From the NCBI GenBank assembly GCA_023262855.1, contig JALQYQ010000039.1, forward strand, positions 1 through 33,511: a stretch of DNA of 33,511 nt. Reading direction: 5' to 3'. The position numbers were made by a program, and so were the translations under genes. Below the pieces are notes generated by a model that saw only the letters and a program-made list of their open reading frames with translations, ran no database searches and was not told where the DNA came from. The stretch is from Crocinitomicaceae bacterium (GTDB taxonomy: Bacteria > Bacteroidota > Bacteroidia > Flavobacteriales_D > Crocinitomicaceae). Positions 1-7,124 of this stretch are shown in pieces. Position 1 is the first letter of the stretch, and the number at the start of each line of letters is the position of its first letter.

Positions 1-33
1 CGCGACCTGTCCCGCAATTCGGGAGAGGTCGCG
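1..33. repeat. Strong GC-rich hairpin at the window edge
   Basis: Positions 1-14 pair with 20-33 (CGCGACCT and TCCCG arms, one G/G mismatch, loop CAATT) in an otherwise A/T-rich leader. An A-run follows on the plus strand, so a minus-strand terminator would need T's left of the window; that cannot be tested. The rest of the leader (34-214) contains GCG-rich words and a second GCGACCT word at about 99 but no gene I can support. Confidence 0.6.
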
Positions 34-214
34 GTTAAAAAAAACCAAGCGCAGCGCAAAATAAGCGAAGCGCCAAATAAACTTAGTGAATCTCTTGCGA
101 CCTCCTTTTTCTCAGTTACTCTGCGTTGAAAAATAAGTTACTTAGGCGTTGAAAAATCGGATCCGCAATTCATTTCAAAGTTATTCCCTAAATTCGTCTT
201 TAAATATTCCCTCC

Positions 215-1228
215 ATGAACTACACGTTTTTATCCTTATTCTTTTGTTTGCTTTCAATGAGTGTACTAGCTCAAGAAGAACCAATCTACATCGAAGGAGC
301 AGCACAAGGAACAACGTATCACATTACTTATTTTGATGCTGAAAACAGAAACTTCAGTGCAGAAATAACACAGCTTTTGAAGGATTTCGATAAATCTGTT
401 TCAACCTATGATACGAGTTCAATCATTTCGAAAATCAATCGCAATGTACCGAATGTAGTGGTCGATGAAACATTTATTACCTGTTTTAAGAAAGCGAAAG
501 AGATCCACAAAAACACAAACGGAGCATTCGACCCAACTGTCTATCCACTTGTCAATGCGTGGGGATTTGGACCAGAGAAATATGATTTAGTTTCAAAAGA
601 TTTGATTGATAGTTTGCGTCAGTTTGTTGGTTTCGATAAAATCAAATTGAAAGGAAACAAGATTGTAAAAAAAGATCCGCGTGTCCGTCTTGATTTCAAT
701 GCCTTCGCGCAAGGCTATTCGGTTGACCTTGTTGCTAAGTTGCTTAAAAAGCAAGGAATCAAGAATTTCATTGTTGAGATTGGCGGTGAAGTTTATGCAG
801 AAGGAACACAGCCGAATGATTACGCTTGGACAGTTGGAATAGAAGAACCGCTTGATAACCAAGTGAGCACGAATCCATACCAAGTAATAGTTCTATTGGA
901 CAACTTGGGCGTTGCAACGTCGGGCAATTATCGCCGATTTACAGAAGTCAATGGTGTAAAAGTGGTGCATCACATCGATCCGACAACAGGCTATCCGACA
1001 AGTAATATTTTACTGAGTGCTTCTATCTTTGCGAATGAATGCATTACATCTGACGCGACCGCAACGGGAATTTTAGTCATGGGACTTGAAAAAGCGAAAA
1101 TCTATTTAGAAAAGCACAAAGAGTTGGAAGCCATCTTGATCTATTCAGATGAAAACGGTGATTTCCAGGTGTATGAAACGAATGGAGCCAAACGATTGAT
1201 CCTTCCAGAAATTCAACCAGGATATTAG
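215..1228 (+). CDS. apbE: FAD:protein FMN transferase (ApbE family), exported
   Basis: The 337-residue product is an ApbE-type flavinyltransferase, which in this family uses FAD and Mg2+ to attach FMN covalently to a Thr of partner proteins outside the cytoplasm. An open frame extends upstream to a TTG at 149, but the ATG at 215 begins a clean signal peptide (MNYTFLSLFF to LAQ), so I choose 215. Visible family motifs are GTTYHITYF after the signal peptide, DFNAFAQGYSVD (the usual G-I-A-K-G-Y region, Lys replaced by Gln), VEIGGEVYAEG, HHIDPTTGYP and the metal-binding SDATATGILVMG near the C terminus. Length is normal for the family. It converges on a DUF2271 gene, and DUF2271 genes often neighbour apbE in other bacteria (recalled knowledge). 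The flavinylated target is not visible in the window. Confidence 0.92.
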   Translation: MNYTFLSLFFCLLSMSVLAQEEPIYIEGAAQGTTYHITYFDAENRNFSAEITQLLKDFDKSVSTYDTSSIISKINRNVPNVVVDETFITCFKKAKEIHKNTNGAFDPTVYPLVNAWGFGPEKYDLVSKDLIDSLRQFVGFDKIKLKGNKIVKKDPRVRLDFNAFAQGYSVDLVAKLLKKQGIKNFIVEIGGEVYAEGTQPNDYAWTVGIEEPLDNQVSTNPYQVIVLLDNLGVATSGNYRRFTEVNGVKVVHHIDPTTGYPTSNILLSASIFANECITSDATATGILVMGLEKAKIYLEKHKELEAILIYSDENGDFQVYETNGAKRLILPEIQPGY

Positions 1229-1232
1229 GCAT

Positions 1233-1259
1233 AAAAAAAGGCTCTCCGAAGAAAGCCTT
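1233..1259 (-). terminator. Rho-independent terminator of the DUF2271 gene
   Basis: On the minus strand this reads as a 9-bp stem (AAGGCTTTC with GAGAGCCTT, one G-T pair) closed by a TTCG tetraloop and followed by a run of seven T's. It lies 25 nt past the minus-strand stop codon. The stem also forms on the plus strand just after apbE but without a T-run, so it is best assigned to the minus strand. Confidence 0.85.
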
Positions 1260-1283
1260 GAATTTAAAATAATCGTTTGAATT

Positions 1284-2087
1284 TTATTTTTCTACAACAA
1301 CTTTGTATTTACCAGACTTGTTTCCTTCGTAAACATAGATAAAGTAAACTCCGTTTGAATAAGCTGATAAGTCAACTGTTTTAATATCAGTTGTTGCATC
1401 TAATTTCTCTTCTGACAAGGTGTTTCCTAATACGTCAACCACTTTTATTGAAGTTGCTTTGTCGAATTCTACTGTAAAAATACCATCAGCACTTGGATTT
1501 GGGTAAACTGTAACTCCTTCAACTCCTGCAGTCTCTTCAACACCTGCAGCAGAAGGATTCCACGCTAAAGCAATGTTTGTAAAGTTAGCATCAGCAGTTG
1601 GTGTTTGAACATCAGCCGTTGCACCTTTAGTAAATGTAAAAGAACGTGTAACGGTTCCACCTGAACTGTGATCCCAAGTTGATTGAATTGTTACTTTGTA
1701 AGTTCCATCAGGAACCACTACTCCATTAACATCTGTACCATCCCAAGTGATGTTTTGTGTTGTGAATGAACTTAATGTTGCACCAGTTGAAGCACTAACA
1801 ATGTTACATCCAGCTCCTAAGGCATTTGCAGCTGATCCACCTGAGTTTTGAGCCCATGTTGGCAAATGATCTTTTGTTCCATTTCCAACGCGTCTCACTT
1901 TGGTTTTAACGAATGCTCCTGAACTTGTTTGAATCCAAATTGCCAATACATTTTTCGTTCCTGAATAACCTGTATGAGAAGTTGGAGTGTAGGAAAACGT
2001 TAAGTTTCCAGATGTTTGACCAATAGCAGTCAGGGATAAACAAACGCCGGCTACAACACTTGTTATTTTTGTAATCATTTTAAGCAT
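1284..2087 (-). CDS. DUF2271-like secreted protein with T9SS sorting domain
   Basis: The 267-residue protein begins with a signal peptide (to about residue 24, ...TAIGQ). Residues about 27-160 resemble DUF2271: a beta-rich segment with VLAIWIQTSSGAFVKTKVRR, DHLPTWAQ, an ITWDGTDVNG turn, and VPDGTYKVTIQSTWDHS. The last ~75 residues are a type A T9SS sorting domain (VTVYPNPSADGIF ... GVYFIYVYEGNKSGKYKVVVEK), so the mature protein should cross the outer membrane and be anchored or released. The start could be Met4. A consensus -7 box lies 24 nt upstream and a strong terminator follows. The convergent neighbour is an ApbE flavinyltransferase; a functional link is inferred only from family co-occurrence, and I see no confident flavinylation motif here. 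Confidence 0.8.
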   Translation of the reverse strand: MLKMITKITSVVAGVCLSLTAIGQTSGNLTFSYTPTSHTGYSGTKNVLAIWIQTSSGAFVKTKVRRVGNGTKDHLPTWAQNSGGSAANALGAGCNIVSASTGATLSSFTTQNITWDGTDVNGVVVPDGTYKVTIQSTWDHSSGGTVTRSFTFTKGATADVQTPTADANFTNIALAWNPSAAGVEETAGVEGVTVYPNPSADGIFTVEFDKATSIKVVDVLGNTLSEEKLDATTDIKTVDLSAYSNGVYFIYVYEGNKSGKYKVVVEK

Positions 2088-2110
2088 AATCTAGTTTATT
2101 TTTAACGAAT

Positions 2111-2118
2111 CAAATATA
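2111..2118 (-). promoter_or_regulatory. -7 promoter box (TATATTTG)
   Basis: Exact match on the minus strand to the Bacteroidota -7 consensus TAnnTTTG, 23 nt before the ATG of the DUF2271/T9SS gene. No good -33 TTTG is seen. Confidence 0.55.
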
Positions 2119-2179
2119 GAATTTTTGAACGATAATTACCCTGGTTATTATTTAGAATAAGTCTATATTAACAAGTGAG

Positions 2180-2755
2180 TTAATTAGCGCTTTTTTTTAG
2201 TTCCTCAAGTAGCATAACATCTTCTTTTACAGCTTCATTCATCTTCAATTTTTTCTCAATTTCAATGCGTAACTCATAATAATCTGCCACTTCTGGATTA
2301 AAAATAATTGCACTGTTGATGTGTTGCAACGCCAATTTGTGTTTTTTCTTCGCAACATAAATTTGACTTAAATAGAAATGAGCATCTGCATTGTCTTCTT
2401 CCAATTCAATCGTTTTCAAAAAATCCTTTTCTGCCTTTTTCAATTGATTCAAGCGGCGTTCAAGCAAGGCTCTCAAGTAATAGCAATCCACCATATTCGG
2501 ATCAATCGTTAATTGAAGCGTGTAATCTTCAATCGCACCTTGTAGGTCATTGCTGTATTCTTTTGCCATTCCGCGATCAAAATAAGCAATTGAGTCCTTT
2601 GGATTTAATTCAATCACTTTTGTGAAAGTCTCTATGGCTTGTGTGTATTCTTTCGCATACATGTGATTGATCGCACGTTCATTATATTCTGCAGCTGTTT
2701 GAGCACTCGAAACAAATGGCAAAACACCTATAAATGCAATTAATAAGTTCTTCAT
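2180..2755 (-). CDS. Exported tetratricopeptide-repeat protein
   Basis: The 191-residue protein has a short signal peptide (cleavage after ...VSSAQ, residue ~19) followed by four consecutive 34-residue TPR units from about residue 23 to 160. Each shows the typical pattern, for example YAKEYTQAIETFTKVIELNP, AYFDRGMAKEYSNDLQGAIE and HKLALQHINSAIIFNP. TPR units are protein-interaction scaffolds; no catalytic domain is present, so the partner is unknown. It is monocistronic, with its own promoter-like box at 2771-2778 and a 92-bp gap to the downstream gene. It is distinct from the TPR gene at 6168-6908 but has the same architecture. Confidence 0.85.
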   Translation of the reverse strand: MKNLLIAFIGVLPFVSSAQTAAEYNERAINHMYAKEYTQAIETFTKVIELNPKDSIAYFDRGMAKEYSNDLQGAIEDYTLQLTIDPNMVDCYYLRALLERRLNQLKKAEKDFLKTIELEEDNADAHFYLSQIYVAKKKHKLALQHINSAIIFNPEVADYYELRIEIEKKLKMNEAVKEDVMLLEELKKSAN

Positions 2756-2770
2756 TGGGCTATTTTATTT

Positions 2771-2799
2771 CAAAAATAGTAGAATATTCAATGAAACAA
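2771..2799 (-). promoter_or_regulatory. Promoter of the TPR gene (-33 TTG, -7 TATTTTTG)
   Basis: On the minus strand TATTTTTG (2778-2771) matches TAnnTTTG exactly, and a TTG (2799-2797) lies 18 nt upstream, close to the Bacteroidota -33/-7 arrangement. The ATG is 15 nt downstream of the box. Confidence 0.55.
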
Positions 2800-2892
2800 C
2801 TCACTTATTCATTCAACACACAGATTTTGATGAACGGCGTACGCACTTTTTTAAAAGGTTCTATTTTAGGCGAACTTAAAAACTGAAAAACT

Positions 2893-3270
2893 ATGAAAGT
2901 ACCTGTTGAAAAACCTTACACCCTTGCCGAACTAAAACTAAAATTGGAGGAACGTTTTCCAGAATACAAAATCACGTTTAGAGGACCAAAAGTGCTTGTC
3001 ATAGGACAAGGAAAAGTTGCTGGTGCTCAAATCATCGGTGAAAAGAAAAAATTTATTCGTATCAACGAAGGATTTCCAACAATTGGAGGACAAATGTTAT
3101 TCATTTTTACTGTTCTTTTATTTTGCATAATGATTCCATTCTTGGTTTATTTACTTTCTATGAAACCAAAGCAAGTTAAATTGCGTGATAACGTTGCTGA
3201 CTATCTTCGTCAAGAATATGGAGCAGGTGCAATTAATACGAATCCGGATTTGTTGGATGACAAACTTTAA
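2893..3270 (+). CDS. Small single-pass membrane protein, unknown function
   Basis: I do not recognise a family. The 125-residue product has a soluble N-terminal part (1-71, predicted mixed alpha/beta: VEKPYTLAELKLKLEERFPEY, then beta strands including FRGPKVLVIGQGKVAGAQIIG). One strong transmembrane helix follows at about 73-92 (MLFIFTVLLFCIMIPFLVYLL), then a short Lys/Arg-rich tail with DYLRQEYGAGAI. There is no signal peptide, so the N-terminal domain is probably cytoplasmic. It is followed by the heptad repeat array and a terminator at 3374-3405, so it appears to be a single-gene unit. Confidence 0.75.
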   Translation: MKVPVEKPYTLAELKLKLEERFPEYKITFRGPKVLVIGQGKVAGAQIIGEKKKFIRINEGFPTIGGQMLFIFTVLLFCIMIPFLVYLLSMKPKQVKLRDNVADYLRQEYGAGAINTNPDLLDDKL

Positions 3271-3326
3271 ATTCATGATTTGTGATTTATGATTCATGAT
3301 TCGTGATTCGTGATTCGTGATTCGTG
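3271..3326. repeat. Tandem 7-bp repeat, eight copies of ATTYRTG
   Basis: Eight contiguous heptamers start directly after the stop codon: ATTCATG, ATTTGTG, ATTTATG, ATTCATG, then four identical ATTCGTG. The same heptamer family recurs at 14701-14735 and, inverted, at 15947-15987. The identical copies at one end and degenerate ones at the other suggest slippage growth. Confidence 0.9.
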
Positions 3327-3373
3327 TTTTAGGATAAAATAATTACGAATAAGGAATTAGGAATAATTAATTC

Positions 3374-3405
3374 AAAGAGGAGCTAGAAATGGTTCCTCTT
3401 TTTTT
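3374..3405 (+). terminator. Rho-independent terminator
   Basis: AAAGAGGA (3374-3381) pairs with TCCTCTTT (3394-3401), extended inward by a G-T and a C-G pair, with an 8-nt loop, and the descending arm runs into a T-tract. It ends the transcript of the 125-residue membrane protein gene and isolates the SOUL gene. Confidence 0.85.
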
Positions 3406-3452
3406 GCATGAACTTTTTCGGAGATGAATTGTTTTAACGTAAATTTCTATCC

Positions 3453-4058
3453 ATGAAAAAGATGCTCATCGTATTTCTCGTTATAACAGGTTTATTTGTC
3501 ATTATGCAATCATTCATTTACTATTCAAGCTCATCCATTGAAAAACATGCGTACAAAGTATTGAAGGAATACGATGATTTTGAAGTGCGTCAATATGAAA
3601 CAGCCTTGTTTTCGAGTGTTGTGCTTTCTGATTCTACCTACGAGGAAAGTTCGAATAAAGGATTCCGCGTGCTAGCCGGCTACATTTTTGGAGGAAACGA
3701 TACAGGCGAAAAAATTGCAATGACTTCACCAGTGGCAATGGAAATTGGTGATAGCACCAAAATGTCGTTCATGGTTCCATCGGGTTATACGGAGGAAAAT
3801 TTACCAAAACCAAACAACAACAAAATCTTCTTTGAAAAGAAAGAAGGAAGTGTCATGGCTGCAATTCGCTTCGGTGGTTGGGCCAATGATGAACGCATAG
3901 AAGAGTACAAACAGAAATTAATTGCACTACTTCAGAAAGAAGGAATTGCACATTCAGACAAGTTCATGTACTTAGGATATAATCCGCCATATGCGGTGGT
4001 TAATCGTCTCAATGAAGTGGTTGTTGAATTGAAAAATTGGGTTGGTTCGCCCAACTAA
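3453..4058 (+). CDS. SOUL-family heme-binding protein
   Basis: The 201-residue protein has an N-terminal hydrophobic segment (residues 4-22) that is either a signal anchor or an uncleaved signal peptide. The SOUL/HBP domain spans about 30-195. Family-typical stretches are YKVLKEYDDFEVRQYETALF, FRVLAGYIFGGNDTGEKIAM, TSPVAME, SFMVPSGYTEENLPKP, RFGGWANDERIEEY and YLGYNPPYAV. Members bind heme or tetrapyrroles; the biological role in bacteria is poorly known. The protein is about the usual length for bacterial SOUL proteins. It stops 3 bp before the stop codon of the convergent DsbA-type gene. Confidence 0.92.
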   Translation: MKKMLIVFLVITGLFVIMQSFIYYSSSSIEKHAYKVLKEYDDFEVRQYETALFSSVVLSDSTYEESSNKGFRVLAGYIFGGNDTGEKIAMTSPVAMEIGDSTKMSFMVPSGYTEENLPKPNNNKIFFEKKEGSVMAAIRFGGWANDERIEEYKQKLIALLQKEGIAHSDKFMYLGYNPPYAVVNRLNEVVVELKNWVGSPN

Positions 4059-4061
4059 ATC

Positions 4062-4982
4062 TTATTTAATCGACCATAGCGCGCCATTCTTAGTCTCGAA
4101 TTTTCGCAGCTTGCCTTCATCTGAAAGTGCGTTTAAGAAATTCTCTGTCACAGAACGATCCATGTTTGCAAGCACGGAATATTCCAAGGCCGTCAAACTT
4201 GGATAATACCCAAAAAGTGTTTCCCAATCGGTTGAATAGTTGGTTTTCTCTGCTGTTGGAAGACATTTCAGAAGCGCATCTTCGAAGAACGAATAAGGTT
4301 TTGAACCAATCAATTGAGCTTTCACTTCTCCCTTCGAAACAAAAAATAAGCTAGGAAAACTGCGAACACGAAACAGTTGAGCCAAACGTAAGTCATCATC
4401 AAAGAGTAAGCGTGCCTTGAATTCAATGTCTTGGTGGAATTTTTCTACATCTAAACCAAGTTCGCGCACAGACGTTTCCAAGACCAAGGGATCGGCAATA
4501 TTTTCTTTTCGTAGAAATACCTTTTCGCGGATTAAACGCATAAAAGTGACCGCTTTTTTAGGATCTTGTAGCTGAACTGCTTTAAAAGCGATTGAAGGTG
4601 GATACGAAGAATGTAAGGGATTTTCTAACCACAAATCACCATCAATTGGCATGTCGTAATATGCACTTACTTCGTCCCAATGTTGTGCAACATCTGCAGG
4701 TTTACTAATTCCTCCGCTGTTATAACTCCAATCAGGCAATAAACCACCCATGTGATATTCAATTGAAAAGGTCGTTCCATATTCCAATTTTAACTTGCGT
4801 AATTGGGGTTCTATTGCCCAGCAAGAAGAACAGATTGGATCAGTAAAATAGTGAATGGTCAATTGCTCTTCCAATTTAAGCACTTGCTCATTTTCTTTGT
4901 TTTGGGAAACTGGTACTTCACACACCCCACTTTCAGGATCACACAAAAGAGTTTTTAATTTCGAATTGTTGGTCATTTTCAT
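4062..4982 (-). CDS. DsbA-family (FrnE/YjbH-like) thiol oxidoreductase
   Basis: I start this 306-residue protein at the ATG at 4982; an upstream in-frame TTG (5003) and an internal ATG (4976) are alternatives. The thioredoxin-fold/DsbA domain begins at about residue 40, with the active-site pair in FTDPICSSCWAIEPQ (Cys51, Cys54). The FSIEYHMGGLLPDW segment, a helical insertion and the cis-Pro-region RSFPSLFFVS are also family-like. There is no signal peptide, so it is cytosolic, like FrnE and YjbH/SpxH. An N-terminal CDPESGVCEVP pair of cysteines (14, 21) may form a second redox or metal site. A C-terminal 60-residue winged-helix-like tail follows. Its gene is divergent from an HxlR regulator with conserved cysteines, which suggests a thiol-stress unit (inference). 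Confidence 0.85.
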   Translation of the reverse strand: MKMTNNSKLKTLLCDPESGVCEVPVSQNKENEQVLKLEEQLTIHYFTDPICSSCWAIEPQLRKLKLEYGTTFSIEYHMGGLLPDWSYNSGGISKPADVAQHWDEVSAYYDMPIDGDLWLENPLHSSYPPSIAFKAVQLQDPKKAVTFMRLIREKVFLRKENIADPLVLETSVRELGLDVEKFHQDIEFKARLLFDDDLRLAQLFRVRSFPSLFFVSKGEVKAQLIGSKPYSFFEDALLKCLPTAEKTNYSTDWETLFGYYPSLTALEYSVLANMDRSVTENFLNALSDEGKLRKFETKNGALWSIK

Positions 4983-5164
4983 TTGTTGGTATAGCACATT
5001 CAACTTTACTCACTTGCTTCGAATGGTTTATGTCAAAGCAACTAGTTCATACAAACTTAACAGCTTACTTTCTTTTTTAAACCATTAGTTTCCTATTGGA
5101 AAGTACAGTCTAATTTGAAAGTTTGAAAGAAATCTATAGTTTTGAAGTCAAGCAAAAAAACGGT

Positions 5165-5545
5165 ATGAAAAAGAACGCAGAAGTGAATGCCTCCCCTATT
5201 TGTCAAGCACGTATGACAGGTATTTCGGATGCGATGAGTTTATTATCAGGGAAATGGAAACTTCTCATTCTCGGCACGCTCATTTGTGGCGTTAAATTGG
5301 GCTACATGGATTTGTTAAGGGAAGTTGGTGGCATCGGAACGAAAATGCTTTCGAAAGAACTTCAAGACCTTGAAATGAACAACCTCATCAGTCGCACTGT
5401 GAAAGATACCAAACCCGTTACTGTTGAGTATGCCATAACTGATTACGGAAAAACATTAGAGCCCCTCATCGACGAATTGGCAAAATGGGGAATTTCCTAC
5501 AGACAATCTGTGATCAATGAATGGACAATGACCGCTGAGGGTTAA
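5165..5545 (+). CDS. HxlR-family winged-helix transcriptional regulator
   Basis: The 126-residue product starts at ATG 5165; a longer frame from TTG 5123 lacks family similarity. The HxlR core is clear: SPICQARMTG, LLSGKWKLLILGTL, IGTKMLSKELQDLEMNNLISR (recognition helix) and VEYAITDYGKTLEPLIDELAKWG. HxlR proteins bind DNA as dimers, usually at the divergent promoter, and several (YodB, HypR) sense electrophiles or disulfide stress through an N-terminal Cys. Here Cys13 sits at the equivalent place and a second Cys (41) lies in the next helix. The 182-bp divergent region shared with the DsbA-type gene is the likely operator, but I could not pick out a convincing palindrome. Confidence 0.9.
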   Translation: MKKNAEVNASPICQARMTGISDAMSLLSGKWKLLILGTLICGVKLGYMDLLREVGGIGTKMLSKELQDLEMNNLISRTVKDTKPVTVEYAITDYGKTLEPLIDELAKWGISYRQSVINEWTMTAEG

Positions 5546-5574
5546 ACATCATTGAACAAAATATCTTTATAGCG

Positions 5575-6168
5575 TTACTCCTCCATTAGTTCCCAAAAGC
5601 CACGTTTCGGAAGACCAACTTTTACAGGAACATTTTCACGTTGAAGTTCTTGAACAATTTCAGTTAGTGTTTTTGCGGTAAAACTCATCCCCCAATTGGG
5701 AATCAGAATCGTGCGTGCTCGTTTGTTGAGAATTTTTCCAGATGGCAGCTCAATATCCACGTACAACTCAAGAACGGAATACAACAAATTTTCCTCATGA
5801 AAGTAGTACATACGATCCGATGAAAGATGTAGGTCTTTTTTCTTGTGCTTAGACTTGATGGTGAAAAGTTTCGCTTCCCGATCGAATGACATCTGATTTG
5901 GCACACGTCGTTTAAACGCAACTATTGGCGCACTGATTACCAAAAGAATGGCTCCAGATAAAAGTAAATGGTTGAAGCTTGTAAAATTTTCTTGAAACGT
6001 TTCTTGACGCTGGTTATGTCGATGTCTTGGAATAGAAGAAATCGTATGATAAGCCGCAATCAACAAAATAAAATAGCCGATAACAATCCAACCATCCGAT
6101 TTTTTAGAAGACCAAACAAGCATTTCTGGCTTGTTCGTAGTTACTTGATTAGTAGAATTATCAACCAT
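5575..6168 (-). CDS. Two-helix membrane protein, unknown function
   Basis: No family is recognised. The 197-residue protein (ATG 6168) has two hydrophobic helices at about residues 26-42 (GWIVIGYFILLIAAYHTI) and 67-86 (LLLSGAILLVISAPIVAF), with a His/Arg/Gln-rich linker between them. A C-terminal beta-rich soluble domain of ~110 residues (NQMSFDREAKLFTIKSKHKK through LPKRGFWELMEE) follows. The layout resembles small photosynthetic-complex-assembly/PH-like membrane proteins, but that is only a shape similarity. Its start codon overlaps the stop codon of the upstream TPR gene by one base (TAATG), so the two are translationally coupled. Confidence 0.78.
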   Translation of the reverse strand: MVDNSTNQVTTNKPEMLVWSSKKSDGWIVIGYFILLIAAYHTISSIPRHRHNQRQETFQENFTSFNHLLLSGAILLVISAPIVAFKRRVPNQMSFDREAKLFTIKSKHKKKDLHLSSDRMYYFHEENLLYSVLELYVDIELPSGKILNKRARTILIPNWGMSFTAKTLTEIVQELQRENVPVKVGLPKRGFWELMEE

Positions 6169-6908
6169 TATTTGCAATTCGCTAATTTCTTCTGCAGTTC
6201 TGCTGGCGATTCACCTTCCAATAACTCATAGTTTTCAGCTGCCACACGGTATGCGCCACAAGCTCGTTCAGGTTCGTTATAAGAAATATAATAATCACCA
6301 ATTCGTGAAGCCATAACTGGTCCCGCCATAAAATCAATCTGCCCCACTTCAAACGACATCAGTAATTCTTTTAATTTCTCTTGATCGTCCATCTCTATGT
6401 AGCAATTAATCAACATTAATTGACCTGCAAATACCATTACATCTTCTTGCTCCAAATAATACTGTGCATCTGCAATTGCTTTATTGAATTGTTTTAATTG
6501 CAAATAAGCATCAGCTCTGTCGAGGTAATAGTTAAACTCTTTCGGATCCAATTCGATTGCTTTCGAACTCAATTCGATTGCTTTTTCAAAATCTGTATGA
6601 ACATATGAAACTAAATAACGCGCATAACTTCCATTTCCAGCAGCGAATTTAGGATCTACTTCAATTGCCTTTTCATAACACAATCGCGCATTAACATCAT
6701 CCTCTTTCATGGAATACACATCCGCTTTGAACCAATAATACCACGGATCATTTATGTTTCCTTTGAATTTCTTATCCAAAAACTTCAATTTTTCTTTAAA
6801 GTTCATAGTCCACATTTCTTCCATAATGGCTGAATACTTGTCAGGAATTAATTGTGCATTCAATTGTAAGGTGAACAGGATAGCAAAAAGGAAAAGTATT
6901 TTTTTCAT
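6168..6908 (-). CDS. Exported TPR protein, first gene of a two-gene operon
   Basis: The 246-residue protein has a signal peptide (to ...LQLNAQ, residue ~19). TPR-type helical pairs cover about residues 55-165: PWYYWFKADVYSMKEDDVNA, CYEKAIEVDPKFAAG, AIELSSKAIELDPKEFNYYL and DRADAYLQLKQFNKAIADAQ. The C-terminal third is helical with TPR-like spacing (RIGDYYISYNEPERACGAYR). It is most likely a periplasmic or surface scaffold protein. A consensus -7 box sits 13 nt before the ATG, and translation is coupled to the downstream membrane protein through the TAATG overlap, suggesting the two products act together. Confidence 0.85.
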   Translation of the reverse strand: MKKILFLFAILFTLQLNAQLIPDKYSAIMEEMWTMNFKEKLKFLDKKFKGNINDPWYYWFKADVYSMKEDDVNARLCYEKAIEVDPKFAAGNGSYARYLVSYVHTDFEKAIELSSKAIELDPKEFNYYLDRADAYLQLKQFNKAIADAQYYLEQEDVMVFAGQLMLINCYIEMDDQEKLKELLMSFEVGQIDFMAGPVMASRIGDYYISYNEPERACGAYRVAAENYELLEGESPAELQKKLANCK

Positions 6909-6921
6909 GGTGTTTTTTTTA

Positions 6922-6929
6922 CAAATATA
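6922..6929 (-). promoter_or_regulatory. -7 promoter box (TATATTTG)
   Basis: Exact TAnnTTTG on the minus strand, 13 nt before the ATG of the TPR gene. The repeat array at 6930-6987 abuts it, occupying the place of the -33 element. Confidence 0.6.
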
Positions 6930-6987
6930 GTTTAGAAGTTAGAAATTAGAGTTAGAAGTTAGAGATAGAAGTTAGAGGTAGAAGTTG
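6930..6987. repeat. Degenerate tandem repeat of 6-7 bp (GTTAGAA family)
   Basis: About eight imperfect units of the form GTTAGAA/GTTAGAG/GATAGAA follow one another between the divergent TPR and exported-protein genes, directly upstream of a promoter box. The units vary by one base in length, so this is a decayed microsatellite. Confidence 0.8.
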
Positions 6988-7096
6988 AAATCGAACTGAC
7001 TACTGTATTTGGATAAGCTCGATGACCGAGATACGTGCTGACTGGAAAGAATTAACTATCTTTTTTGTAAATCTGCTTCTATGTTCAGCTTTTTTC

Positions 7097-7104
7097 TAAC
7101 TTCG
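7097..7104 (+). promoter_or_regulatory. -7 promoter-like box (TAACTTCG)
   Basis: Seven of eight match to TAnnTTTG, 20 nt before the ATG at 7125. No -33 TTTG at the right distance. Confidence 0.35.
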
Positions 7105-7124
7105 TGACCTAACTTATTTTTTTT

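Noticed and set aside
149..214. TTG-started N-terminal extension of ApbE
   Set aside because: The signal peptide begins at the ATG at 215; the extension would place 22 hydrophilic residues ahead of it.
3271..3326. CRISPR array
   Set aside because: Units are 7 bp with no spacers; this is a simple tandem repeat. The same holds for 6930-6987 and 33411-33511.
4127..5088. Plus-strand open frames opposite the DsbA-type gene
   Set aside because: They are shadows of the minus-strand coding frame, without homology or start context.
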